Both the position numbers and the translations under genes were made by a program. Positions 14,190 through 20,920 of a stretch of 20,920 nt of DNA are shown piece by piece. The notes under the pieces were generated by a model. That model did not search any database, was not told where the DNA came from, and worked only from the letters and a program-made list of their open reading frames with translations. The first letter of the stretch is position 1; the number at the start of each line of letters is the position of its first letter. The stretch lies in the NCBI GenBank assembly GCA_030431355.1, contig JAUIJG010000032.1:1-20920 (forward strand), read 5' to 3'. Source of the DNA: a bacterium (GTDB taxonomy: Bacteria > Cyanobacteriota > Vampirovibrionia > Obscuribacterales > Obscuribacteraceae).

Positions 14190-15746
14190 TCAGAAGCCAT
14201 CCGGAAAAATATCCGGTTCACCACCGGCGTCAAAGCCAGCTGTCACGCCGGAGTCTTTACCTTTAGCCTTTGTAAATCCGGCTTTGCGACTGCTTTTCAC
14301 CGTCTTCTTGTCTTTATCATTCAATTCAAAAGACACCTTCATTCCAGGAATAGCGCTATTGAGAGCCTCAGTGACGCTGTGTACCCTTACGATGGAAAAT
14401 TCTTCCGTGGACTCCATAGAAAGAGGCACTCCAGCCGCAGGGATGATAGCCCTGGTAAAGCCCAATCGTTTTGCTTCTTTCAAACGCCTTTCAAGACCGA
14501 CAACCGGTCTGACTTCCCCAGTAAGACCAATTTCTCCCATGAAGACACAGCCAGGATCGATTGAACGATCGAGGCTTGATGTGGCAATGGCCACAGCCAC
14601 TCCAAGGTCGCCTGCCGGATCGTCGATTTCAAGCCCACCGACGACATTGACATAGAGGTCGGAGCGAGAAAGAACAATACCTACTTTCTTTTCTAAAACA
14701 GCGGCTATCTGCAAAAGCCGGTTATTGTCCCAACCGTTTGACACCCTCCGCGGTGCGGCAAAGTTGGTACCGGAAGCCAGAGCTTGTACCTCGAGCAGGA
14801 GAACCCTATTTCCTTCACCGCTTGCAATTACGGCAGTTCCTGAAGGAGCCTGTCTTTTACCGAGAATATTGAGCCGCTCTCCAAGTAGTAGAGCGCTGGG
14901 GTTATCCACGGACTCAAGACCCTTGTCGGTCATGGTAAATATCGCCGCTTCCTGGGTGGAGCCGAATCTATTTTTCACCGCTCTCAAAATACGAAGCTGC
15001 CTGGCTCGATCTCCTTCAAAGTGTAGAACCACATCAACCATATGTTCCAGCACTCTTGGTCCGGCAATAGAACCATCTTTGGTGACATGACCGACAAGAA
15101 TAACCGCGGTGTTTACTGCTTTGGCTGCGGATATGATCTCTTGAGCCGACTCTCTAACTTGACCCACAGAGCCCGGCGCGCTGGAAAGGTCGGGATGGTA
15201 GACAGATTGAATGCTATCAACAATGGCCACGCCTTCTTTCCATTCTAGTAAGCGCTTGCTTATCTCGGTCACATTGTGGCGCGCGTCGATATATACATCG
15301 GAGTCGATCATGCCTAACCTATTTGCGCGAATGCGAACCTGATTGGCCGACTCCTCTCCTGCAACATACAAAATCTTCTGGTATTGACTGGCGCTCTTAG
15401 CAACCTGTAACAATAAAGTAGACTTACCGATACCGGGATCACCAGCCAGGAGAGTGACTGAACCGGGCACCAACCCGCCACCCAAAACCTCGTCCAGATC
15501 TGCGATTCCGGTGGTCGTCCTGGATGACTCCGGGGATTCGATATCCCTCAGCTGAATCGGCGCCATATCCGAAGACGGCTCATTGGAGCCGCTTCTTGGC
15601 GATCCAAACCCGGACTTACTCCCGGATTCCACCACTTTTTCTTCAACAATGGATCCCCAACTCTGGCACTCCGTGCACTTTCCAAGAAATCCGTTCGAAC
15701 TGTATCCGCACTCTTGACAGACCCAGCGTGATTTAGTCTTAGCCAT
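14190..15746 (-). CDS. radA: DNA repair protein RadA (Sms)
   Basis: 518 residues, ATG at 15746 with GGAGG about seven bases upstream. N-terminal four-cysteine zinc finger (C10, C13, C24, C27; VCQECGY...GKCTECQSW), RecA-like ATPase with Walker A GDPGIGKST (102-110), Walker B region VAIVDSIQSVY, the RadA-specific KNRFG motif near residue 257, then the Lon-protease-like domain (GGLEIDDPAGDLGVAVAIA, FMGEIGLTGEVRPV). RadA is a hexameric helicase that promotes branch migration in recombination and repair. The protein is longer than E. coli RadA (460): a basic Lys/Gly-rich tail of about 50 residues follows the usual C-terminus. Probably the first gene of a radA-uvrC-rarA group. Confidence 0.97.
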   Translation of the reverse strand: MAKTKSRWVCQECGYSSNGFLGKCTECQSWGSIVEEKVVESGSKSGFGSPRSGSNEPSSDMAPIQLRDIESPESSRTTTGIADLDEVLGGGLVPGSVTLLAGDPGIGKSTLLLQVAKSASQYQKILYVAGEESANQVRIRANRLGMIDSDVYIDARHNVTEISKRLLEWKEGVAIVDSIQSVYHPDLSSAPGSVGQVRESAQEIISAAKAVNTAVILVGHVTKDGSIAGPRVLEHMVDVVLHFEGDRARQLRILRAVKNRFGSTQEAAIFTMTDKGLESVDNPSALLLGERLNILGKRQAPSGTAVIASGEGNRVLLLEVQALASGTNFAAPRRVSNGWDNNRLLQIAAVLEKKVGIVLSRSDLYVNVVGGLEIDDPAGDLGVAVAIATSSLDRSIDPGCVFMGEIGLTGEVRPVVGLERRLKEAKRLGFTRAIIPAAGVPLSMESTEEFSIVRVHSVTEALNSAIPGMKVSFELNDKDKKTVKSSRKAGFTKAKGKDSGVTAGFDAGGEPDIFPDGF

Positions 15747-15850
15747 ACGCGCCTCCTCGACATCATCATTTTAGCGTGCAATTTGTCAGGAAAGTGACTA
15801 TACTTATGGGCGTTGACGGCAAAGCATGATCTTTGCAAGGGAGGTTTTAG

Positions 15851-16204
15851 ATGCCTGGTTTTACCCTTATCCTGACCACAGCGGTGTTGCTGACATCGGC
15901 AAGCGCTGTTTCTGTTGACAATAAAATTATTGATAATAAAAAAGCTTTAGAAGTTAAACAAGCTTTCAAAACAAACAGCATCGAAACTTCCTCCAAAAAC
16001 TTTCAGTTAGAAGACTTGAAGAACGGCACGAATTTGATCGCCCAGAAATATGGCGGCGATCCCCATGGTCCCGACCCGCACGGAGACGATCCCCACGACG
16101 AGACCTATGATTCAAAGATGCCCGCTAATAAGAAGCGGAACTTCAACCGTGCCCCCAAAGATGTCTACGGCGACAAGTATCCGAATTCCCAGGCTCCGTA
16201 TTAA
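15851..16204 (+). CDS. Small secreted His/Asp-rich hypothetical protein
   Basis: 117 residues, ATG at 15851 with GGGAGG seven bases upstream. Residues 1-19 form a signal peptide (MPGFTLILTTAVLLTSASA). Residues 68-84 read GGDPHGPDPHGDDPHDE, a cluster of four Asp-Pro-His or similar units that may bind divalent metal. The C-terminal part is basic and Asn/Pro/Tyr-rich. No family recognised. It is divergent from radA (104 bases between starts) and 57 bases upstream of lgt in the same direction, so it may be co-transcribed with lgt. It has no lipobox cysteine, so it is not itself an Lgt substrate. Confidence 0.75.
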   Translation: MPGFTLILTTAVLLTSASAVSVDNKIIDNKKALEVKQAFKTNSIETSSKNFQLEDLKNGTNLIAQKYGGDPHGPDPHGDDPHDETYDSKMPANKKRNFNRAPKDVYGDKYPNSQAPY

Positions 16205-16261
16205 ACAGAGCTAGAATGAGCTATATTGTTATCCCTGTAGACCACCGGGATATATAAAAAC

Positions 16262-17158
16262 ATGTTCCAATCACCGGGTCCTATTCTGTTCACCCTGGGC
16301 CCACTTACTATCCGCTGGTACGGACTGATGATCGCCCTCGGTTTTGTGGCGGCAACTTTCTTTGCCACCAGGCTTACCGAGAGACTGGGACTGGATTCAG
16401 AAAAATATGTGAATGCCGCTCTCTTGGGATTCATCGGCGGCATCCTCGGGGCGCGGCTTTATTATGTGGCGGTATCCTGGAGCTACTTTTCCGTACATCC
16501 CCAGGAAATCTTGATGACCTGGAAAGGCGGTATGTCTATTCATGGAGGCATCATCGGCGGTGTCCTGTTCGGAATGCTCTATCTTTATTACAACAAGTTT
16601 CCGGTTTTAAGAGGGATGGATATAGCAGGCGTCGGTCTCGCCATCGGACAATGCATCGGACGATGGGGCAACTTCTTCAACTCGGAAGCTTTCGGCTTGC
16701 CTGCCGGAGCCGACTATCCATTAAAACTATTCATTCCCCTGGACATGCGTCCGGAAAAATATATTAGCCATGAATTTTTCCACCCGACATTTCTCTATGA
16801 GTCGGTATTTGATCTGCTTCTTTTCTTATTCCTCTACACTTTCGTGACAAGAAAGCTGGTCAACTTTCCCGGCATAAGTTTCATGGTCTATCTAGGTCTC
16901 TACTCCGTGGGACGGCTTGCCATTGAGCCACTGAGGTTGGACAGCATCAAGACAAACGGAATCCCGGTTCCTATCATAGCCAGCATAGTCGGAATAGTAC
17001 TAGCCCTAATGGGAACCCTGGCGCTATATCGCTATCACAGCTCTAGAAAAGCAGAGGATAAAATATCGGCGGAGGATGTGAACAACGAAAAAATCAACGC
17101 CGATATCAGAGACAACTCAGTCGTCACCGAAGACTCCGACGACACAAGCGTAAACTGA
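16262..17158 (+). CDS. lgt: Phosphatidylglycerol-prolipoprotein diacylglyceryl transferase
   Basis: 298 residues. Lgt moves a diacylglyceryl group from phosphatidylglycerol to the lipobox cysteine of prolipoproteins at the inner membrane. Visible family features: N-terminal GPLTIRWYGLMIALGF, the region KGGMSIHGGIIGG with the conserved His, the Lgt signature GRWGNFFNSEAFG (about 132-144), a HPTFLYES block, and the late GRLAIEPLRLDS block. About seven membrane segments. The last 45 residues (after LALYRYH) form a hydrophilic acidic tail absent from most Lgt proteins. ATG at 16262 with only a weak GGGA upstream. Intact. Confidence 0.95.
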   Translation: MFQSPGPILFTLGPLTIRWYGLMIALGFVAATFFATRLTERLGLDSEKYVNAALLGFIGGILGARLYYVAVSWSYFSVHPQEILMTWKGGMSIHGGIIGGVLFGMLYLYYNKFPVLRGMDIAGVGLAIGQCIGRWGNFFNSEAFGLPAGADYPLKLFIPLDMRPEKYISHEFFHPTFLYESVFDLLLFLFLYTFVTRKLVNFPGISFMVYLGLYSVGRLAIEPLRLDSIKTNGIPVPIIASIVGIVLALMGTLALYRYHSSRKAEDKISAEDVNNEKINADIRDNSVVTEDSDDTSVN

Positions 17159-17185
17159 GCCTGATCCAGTTTATCTTCTCCTTTC

Positions 17186-17884
17186 TCAATGACCGGTTTT
17201 ATCCAGGAGTTCATGTTTTCTTATACTGCCTGAGCCACTATTTGCCTTACCGCCCCTTCCTTTCAATTCACCATGAACTCCAGTCTTGACCCTGGAAGCG
17301 TTAGAACCATGGGCAGTATCACCAGAATTACTTGCGTATTTCAAAATCTCCGGTGCTCCGCCGCCGGTTGGTCGGATCCTTAAGTTTGCCGGTCTTCTTC
17401 CAGCATCCGGATTTCCCTTCAGCCCTTTCATCCTTCCTTTCACTCTACCGCTGCGCATTACTCCCATTTTCGTACCCGGCAAATTCCTGTTCGGCTTAAG
17501 AGCATGCATATTCGACTCGAATCCGGACCGAGGCAAACCATCACCAACAATCATTCCAGGTCTGTTTCCGGAGTAATCAGCACCACCGGCACCACTGGAA
17601 CCCCCGGGTAAATTTATGTCAGTGGTAACCTCTCCAGCCGCAGGCAGAGCCGGCACGTTTATGCGATATCTGCGCTGGACCTCAGGAGGGCGACGCATAT
17701 CCTTAACCACCGGTGATTCATCCAGAATATAAATCTTCCTGGGAGCCGTATAGGGCTTCACCTTCTCCAGGGCGTCTTTGTCCACGGTAAATCCTTCAGC
17801 GCTTGCCGGCAAGCAAATACAGAAAGAGACAATAGAGACGCTAAAGAAGGCGCAAGAATAAAGTACAAAATCAAATCTAGTCAT
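17186..17884 (-). CDS. Secreted basic Gly-rich hypothetical protein
   Basis: 232 residues from ATG at 17884, chosen because CTGGGGG precedes it and it gives a clean signal peptide (MTRFDFVLYSCAFFSVSIVS, cleavage near ASA|E); the frame extends to 17938 but those 18 residues do not look like a leader. After the leader a segment around TAPRKIYILDESPVV and QRRYRINVPALP is followed by a Gly-rich block TTDINLPGGSSGAGG, then a strongly basic, Gly/Asn/Arg-rich, likely disordered C-terminal half (KGRMKGLKGN). The INLPGG block recalls INPAGG and INPGGG of the two proteins at 7475-9250, so it may be a distant member of that set. It converges on lgt with a 27-base gap. Function unknown. Confidence 0.75.
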   Translation of the reverse strand: MTRFDFVLYSCAFFSVSIVSFCICLPASAEGFTVDKDALEKVKPYTAPRKIYILDESPVVKDMRRPPEVQRRYRINVPALPAAGEVTTDINLPGGSSGAGGADYSGNRPGMIVGDGLPRSGFESNMHALKPNRNLPGTKMGVMRSGRVKGRMKGLKGNPDAGRRPANLRIRPTGGGAPEILKYASNSGDTAHGSNASRVKTGVHGELKGRGGKANSGSGSIRKHELLDKTGH

Positions 17885-17979
17885 ATAAAAACCCCCAGAA
17901 GGCAAAAGCCAGTACCAGTTTCGTCCAGGCACCATCATCCATATTCAAAACACCCAGGCACAGTAAAGCGAATCTGTAT

Positions 17980-18035
17980 GATCTTTCGATCTTTCGACCT
18001 TTCGATCCTTCGATCCCGCGATCCTTCGATCCCTC
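17980..18035. repeat. Seven tandem copies of an 8-base repeat (GATCYTTC type)
   Basis: Units in order: GATCTTTC, GATCTTTC, GACCTTTC, GATCCTTC, GATCCCGC, GATCCTTC, GATCCCTC. Six of seven keep GATC. The run lies about 95 bases upstream of the ATG at 17884. Possible roles are a variable promoter spacer or a protein-binding array; copy number may vary between strains. Confidence 0.85.
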
Positions 18036-18119
18036 AACAGAAAATCCGCGCCTGAAGTATTGCCAGCTCTTACAACCCTTGTTGTCAAGAAGATTATGGA
18101 TCAACAATATCCTATTTTC

Positions 18120-18137
18120 CACAGGGTTTTCCCTGTG
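18120..18137. other. Perfect short hairpin
   Basis: CACAGGG-TTTT-CCCTGTG: 7-base stem with a four-base loop in the gap downstream of the TPR gene. It may contribute to transcript ending or stability; no U run follows on the minus strand. Confidence 0.4.
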
Positions 18138-18200
18138 CCGAAATTAAGCAGGCAAAGAATTCTGGGTGTTTACACCAAAATTGTTGTATGACCCAAGGCA

Positions 18201-18225
18201 GCCTGGTCCAAAAGGAAATCCAGGC
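18201..18225 (-). terminator. Candidate terminator of the TPR gene
   Basis: GCCTGG (18201-18206) pairs with CCAGGC (18220-18225), with inner TCC/GGA pairing, 31 bases after the TPR stop. No strong U run follows on the minus strand. Confidence 0.35.
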
Positions 18226-18255
18226 AGCAATACTATCAGGACCTCATCCCGAACT

Positions 18256-20920
18256 TTAGCGCCGTTTACGGGTCGTAGCCGGGCCCAGACCTTTCATACG
18301 CTCTTTCACGTCAGCCGCGTTCGGTCCTGTCGGAGCAAGCTGTAGATAGCGCTGATAGTCTTTACGAGCAGCGGCTTTGTTGCCCTGGGCTTCGAAAATC
18401 GTGCCCCGGTAATAGTAGGCATCCGCCAGCTTGTTATCCATGTTTATCGCTTTTGTATATTCAGCCAGAGCTTCCTGGTTATTATTGTTTGCCTGGAGCG
18501 CCGTACCAAGGTTCATATGGGTACCGGCATCATCGAATATACGAAGCGCCGCCTTATAGTCGGCGATTGCGCCAGGCAGGTCATACTTACCGCCACCAAG
18601 GTCGGTGGTCTGTTTTTTGTAAGCCGAGTCTAACAGCGGAGATGCTTTGGCTGACTTGGCGCCATCCAGAGCTTCTTTATATGCTTTGGTGGCCGGATCA
18701 AGACCCATCGCTTTTTCATAATTTGAGATGGCGTTATCCAGGTCATTGTTAGCCTGGTAGGCAGTACCCATGGCGTAGTAGTAGGCCGGCTCATTGGCAT
18801 TTACGGCGATGGCTTTCTTGTATGACTCAATAGCTTCGTCATACTTCTGCTCCTGCTGCAGCTTGACAGCGGCATCATAAGCATCTTGAGCCTCTTTACT
18901 CTGGGCCATCTGGGCCTGGGTTGTTATCTTCTGCACATCCTTAGGATTTGCTCTGAGCGCATCGATTCGCGCCTGGGCTCCGGAACGATAAGCTCCCTTC
19001 GGAGCTTCTGCCAGATATTTCTGGTAGGTGCCAATTGCCTTGGCCGCGTTGCCATCGTTTTCATCTAAAGCACCGACAAAATAGAGACAGTCTTTAGTGC
19101 CTTTGGAATAACCAGCCATATAGGCAGCCCGAGCTTTCTGGAAATTACCGAGGAATTGGTAGGAAGCACCGAGGAAGGTGTCAACATCAGAGTTGGCAGG
19201 GTCAACCTTGAGAGCCTGTTCATAGGCTTCAATGGCACCGGCATAGTCTTTGGCGGCGTATTTGGTATTACCATCATTAATGAACGGAGCAGCTTTGGAA
19301 GCGATGGCAGCATCAAGTACCTTTTGATACTCGGCAATCTGCGACTTATCCTGACTCAAGCTAATCGCTTTGCGGAAATAAGTGATGGCATCATCAATAT
19401 CATTCTTGGCTTGATAGAGATAACCGATGGCATAAGGATAAGTCGGCTCCTGGGGCTGCGCTTTGGCCGCAATCTGGAACTGAGCGATGGCCTCGTCATA
19501 CTTCTGCTCTTTCTGGAAAGCCACCCCTTTGTTGTAAGCGTCCGCCGCTTCGGCAGCGCCGGCGCGCTGGGAAGCAGTCTGCAATTTCTCCACGTCACTG
19601 GGATTCTTTGTCAGGGCAGCCACCCTATCTTTGGCGAGACTGGCATAAGGACCGGAGGGATCAGCTTTTAGATACTGCTGATAGAGACCCAGGGCCTGCA
19701 TACCCTTGTTGAAGTTTTCGTCGATGGCACCCATGAGATAGAGACTACCGACAGCTCCTTTCTTGTCCAGGTCATAAGCCTTCTGATAGGAGACCCGGGC
19801 TTGCTGGAAATTGTCGGAGGACTGTTGGGCTGTACCCAGGTTCGTCCACACGGAAGCGTTATCCGGGATAAGCTTGATCGCCTGTTGATAAAGGGTGATG
19901 GCATCGGCGTTGTCACCGGCTTTCTGCTTTTCGTAGGCTTGAGAAACGATAGGACCGGCCTCTTCTTCGTTGGCGCTAGCGAGAGCCTCTTTGTAGGCTT
20001 TGTTACTAGCGTCCATGCCGATTGCTTTGTTGTAGTTTAAGCGGGCGTTGGCATAATCTTTCTTAGCCTGGAAGCAGGTTCCAAGACCGTATATGTAGTC
20101 CGCCAGGGGCTTCTTACTAATGGCTTCATTGTATTTGGCTATGGCCTGATCATACTGACCGGACTTTTGCAGAGCGACCGCGGCATTGAAGGCATCTTCG
20201 GCAGATTTCTCCAGAGCGATCTCCGATTGGGATTTGATCTTGAGGGTGGCGGTTATGTCCTTATCCAGGGCATCCACTCTCTCTTTGGTGACTCCTGCAT
20301 ATTGACCGCTCGGAGCCTTGGTTAGATAGAGTTTGTATTTAGCAAGGGCGTTGGCACCGCTGCCGAAGTGTTCTTCAATCTTACCGATGAAGTAGAGGTC
20401 ATCCACTCTACCCTTGGGGTCCAGCTTATAAGACTTGTCGTAGGATGCTTCCGCCGCTCTGTAGTCCTCCAGGGAGTACTGAGCCGAGGCAAGGTTGTAC
20501 CAGAGTTCGTCATTCTTAGGACGAATTGCCAGGGCTTGTTTATATAGATCGATAGCCTCGGCGTACTTTTTAGCTTCGTGGGCAGCCACCGCTTTTTTGA
20601 TGATAGGCTCCGCTTTCGAACCCATGGCGTCATCAAGGGCGATGGCATAGTTCTTGTTAGTCTTGTCGATGCTGACTGCCAGCCTGTATTCGGAGATGGC
20701 TGATTCGATATCTTTTTTAGCTTCGTAGGCGGCACCTAAGTTGAAGTGAGTCGCCGCGTCTTTAGGATCGATCTTAACCAGCTGCATGTACTTGGCTATG
20801 GCATCATCAAAATTGCCGGCTTTGAAAGAGTCGTTGGCCGCTTTAGCCAGATTGTCTATATCCTGATCTTTCTTGGCAGCGGTGGAGGTTTTGAGACCGA
20901 GAGTGGCTCTCTCATCTTTG
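18256..20920 (-). CDS. Large tetratricopeptide-repeat protein (partial, 5' end outside window)
   Basis: The frame is open from the right edge to a stop at 18256, giving at least 887 residues; the ATG at 20787 is internal because the 44 codons before it are also TPR-like (AANDSFKAGNFDDAIAKY). Many 34-residue TPR units with the usual Ala/Gly/Tyr spacing and linker prolines (for example YDEAIESYKKAIAVNANEP). They group into about four super-repeats of roughly 220 residues, each ending with a block like YQKYLAEAPKGAYRSGAQARIDAL; these ends lie near 20290, 19640, 18980 and 18310. Each super-repeat also keeps a GxIDEN/GALDEN-like block. The last super-repeat is altered and closes with a basic tail ATTRKRR. 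TPR proteins are interaction scaffolds; the partner is unknown. The N-terminus, and hence any signal peptide, is not visible. Confidence 0.9.
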   Translation of the reverse strand, partial: KDERATLGLKTSTAAKKDQDIDNLAKAANDSFKAGNFDDAIAKYMQLVKIDPKDAATHFNLGAAYEAKKDIESAISEYRLAVSIDKTNKNYAIALDDAMGSKAEPIIKKAVAAHEAKKYAEAIDLYKQALAIRPKNDELWYNLASAQYSLEDYRAAEASYDKSYKLDPKGRVDDLYFIGKIEEHFGSGANALAKYKLYLTKAPSGQYAGVTKERVDALDKDITATLKIKSQSEIALEKSAEDAFNAAVALQKSGQYDQAIAKYNEAISKKPLADYIYGLGTCFQAKKDYANARLNYNKAIGMDASNKAYKEALASANEEEAGPIVSQAYEKQKAGDNADAITLYQQAIKLIPDNASVWTNLGTAQQSSDNFQQARVSYQKAYDLDKKGAVGSLYLMGAIDENFNKGMQALGLYQQYLKADPSGPYASLAKDRVAALTKNPSDVEKLQTASQRAGAAEAADAYNKGVAFQKEQKYDEAIAQFQIAAKAQPQEPTYPYAIGYLYQAKNDIDDAITYFRKAISLSQDKSQIAEYQKVLDAAIASKAAPFINDGNTKYAAKDYAGAIEAYEQALKVDPANSDVDTFLGASYQFLGNFQKARAAYMAGYSKGTKDCLYFVGALDENDGNAAKAIGTYQKYLAEAPKGAYRSGAQARIDALRANPKDVQKITTQAQMAQSKEAQDAYDAAVKLQQEQKYDEAIESYKKAIAVNANEPAYYYAMGTAYQANNDLDNAISNYEKAMGLDPATKAYKEALDGAKSAKASPLLDSAYKKQTTDLGGGKYDLPGAIADYKAALRIFDDAGTHMNLGTALQANNNNQEALAEYTKAINMDNKLADAYYYRGTIFEAQGNKAAARKDYQRYLQLAPTGPNAADVKERMKGLGPATTRKRR

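Larger units (their letters stand above)
17885..18255. other. Intergenic region with tandem repeat and hairpins
   Basis: 371 bases between two minus-strand genes. It holds the 8-base tandem repeat (17980-18035), a TTTTCCACA sequence (18115-18123) that equals a DnaA-box variant, a hairpin at 18120-18137, a GGTGTTTACACC palindrome near 18167, and GCCTGG/CCAGGC (18201-18225) which may end the TPR transcript. A frame of 81 codons over 17877-18122 is created largely by the repeat and is not credited. Confidence 0.6.

Noticed and set aside
15747..15850. Sigma70-type promoter for the plus-strand gene using TTGTCA (15783) and TATACT (15799)
   Set aside because: The spacing is only 10 bases, too short for a standard promoter; no better pair was found.
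17980..18035. CRISPR array
   Set aside because: Units are 8 bases with no spacers; a simple tandem repeat.
17877..18122. 81-codon minus-strand frame
   Set aside because: Its middle is the translated octamer repeat and it overlaps the start of the better-supported gene at 17884.

Overview
The window reads as a bacterial chromosome segment of medium GC. It probably comes from a non-photosynthetic relative of Cyanobacteria (Vampirovibrionia, formerly Melainabacteria; an Obscuribacter-like genome is my best guess). The assignment is an inference. It rests on the UvrC cysteine-region pattern, the AGGAGG ribosome sites, the mixed housekeeping content, and a set of secreted, disordered proteins that match nothing I recognise outside such genomes. 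No rRNA, tRNA, transposase, integrase or CRISPR array was seen.

Left part (1-9250, all on the minus strand): a type IV secretion-like cluster. In transcription order it holds two paralogous Pro/Gly-rich secreted proteins (9250-8504, 8470-7475), a basic secreted protein (7322-6603), a VirB2/TrbC-like pilin (6516-6082), a divergent third pilin-like protein (5950-5555), a Gln/Asn-rich secreted protein (5303-4539), a second basic secreted protein (4508-3876), a second pilin (3769-3335) and a giant VirB6/TrbL-like membrane protein running off the left edge (3156-1). The pair 'basic secreted protein + pilin' is duplicated. The two pilins are identical over all 144 residues although their genes differ at roughly 43 nucleotides, all silent. 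Hairpins follow each pilin, suggesting graded expression with pilin in excess. No ATPase, VirD4 or relaxase lies inside the window, so the function (conjugation, effector delivery or DNA uptake) cannot be decided here.

Middle (9251-9958): a long gene-free stretch. Its right half is dense in GATC (about 15 sites in 334 bases) and folds into a run of perfect hairpins, two of them mutually exclusive, followed by two terminator-like hairpins. A plus-strand coiled-coil protein of unknown function follows (9959-10606), closed by a strong bidirectional terminator.

Right part: a minus-strand genome-maintenance group radA - uvrC - (possible 32-residue membrane peptide) - rarA (15746-10696). Divergent from it are a small secreted His/Asp-rich protein and lgt (prolipoprotein diacylglyceryl transferase). 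Next come a minus-strand secreted basic protein, an intergenic region with seven tandem copies of an 8-base GATC-containing repeat, and a very large TPR protein open at the right edge and built from about four 220-residue super-repeats.
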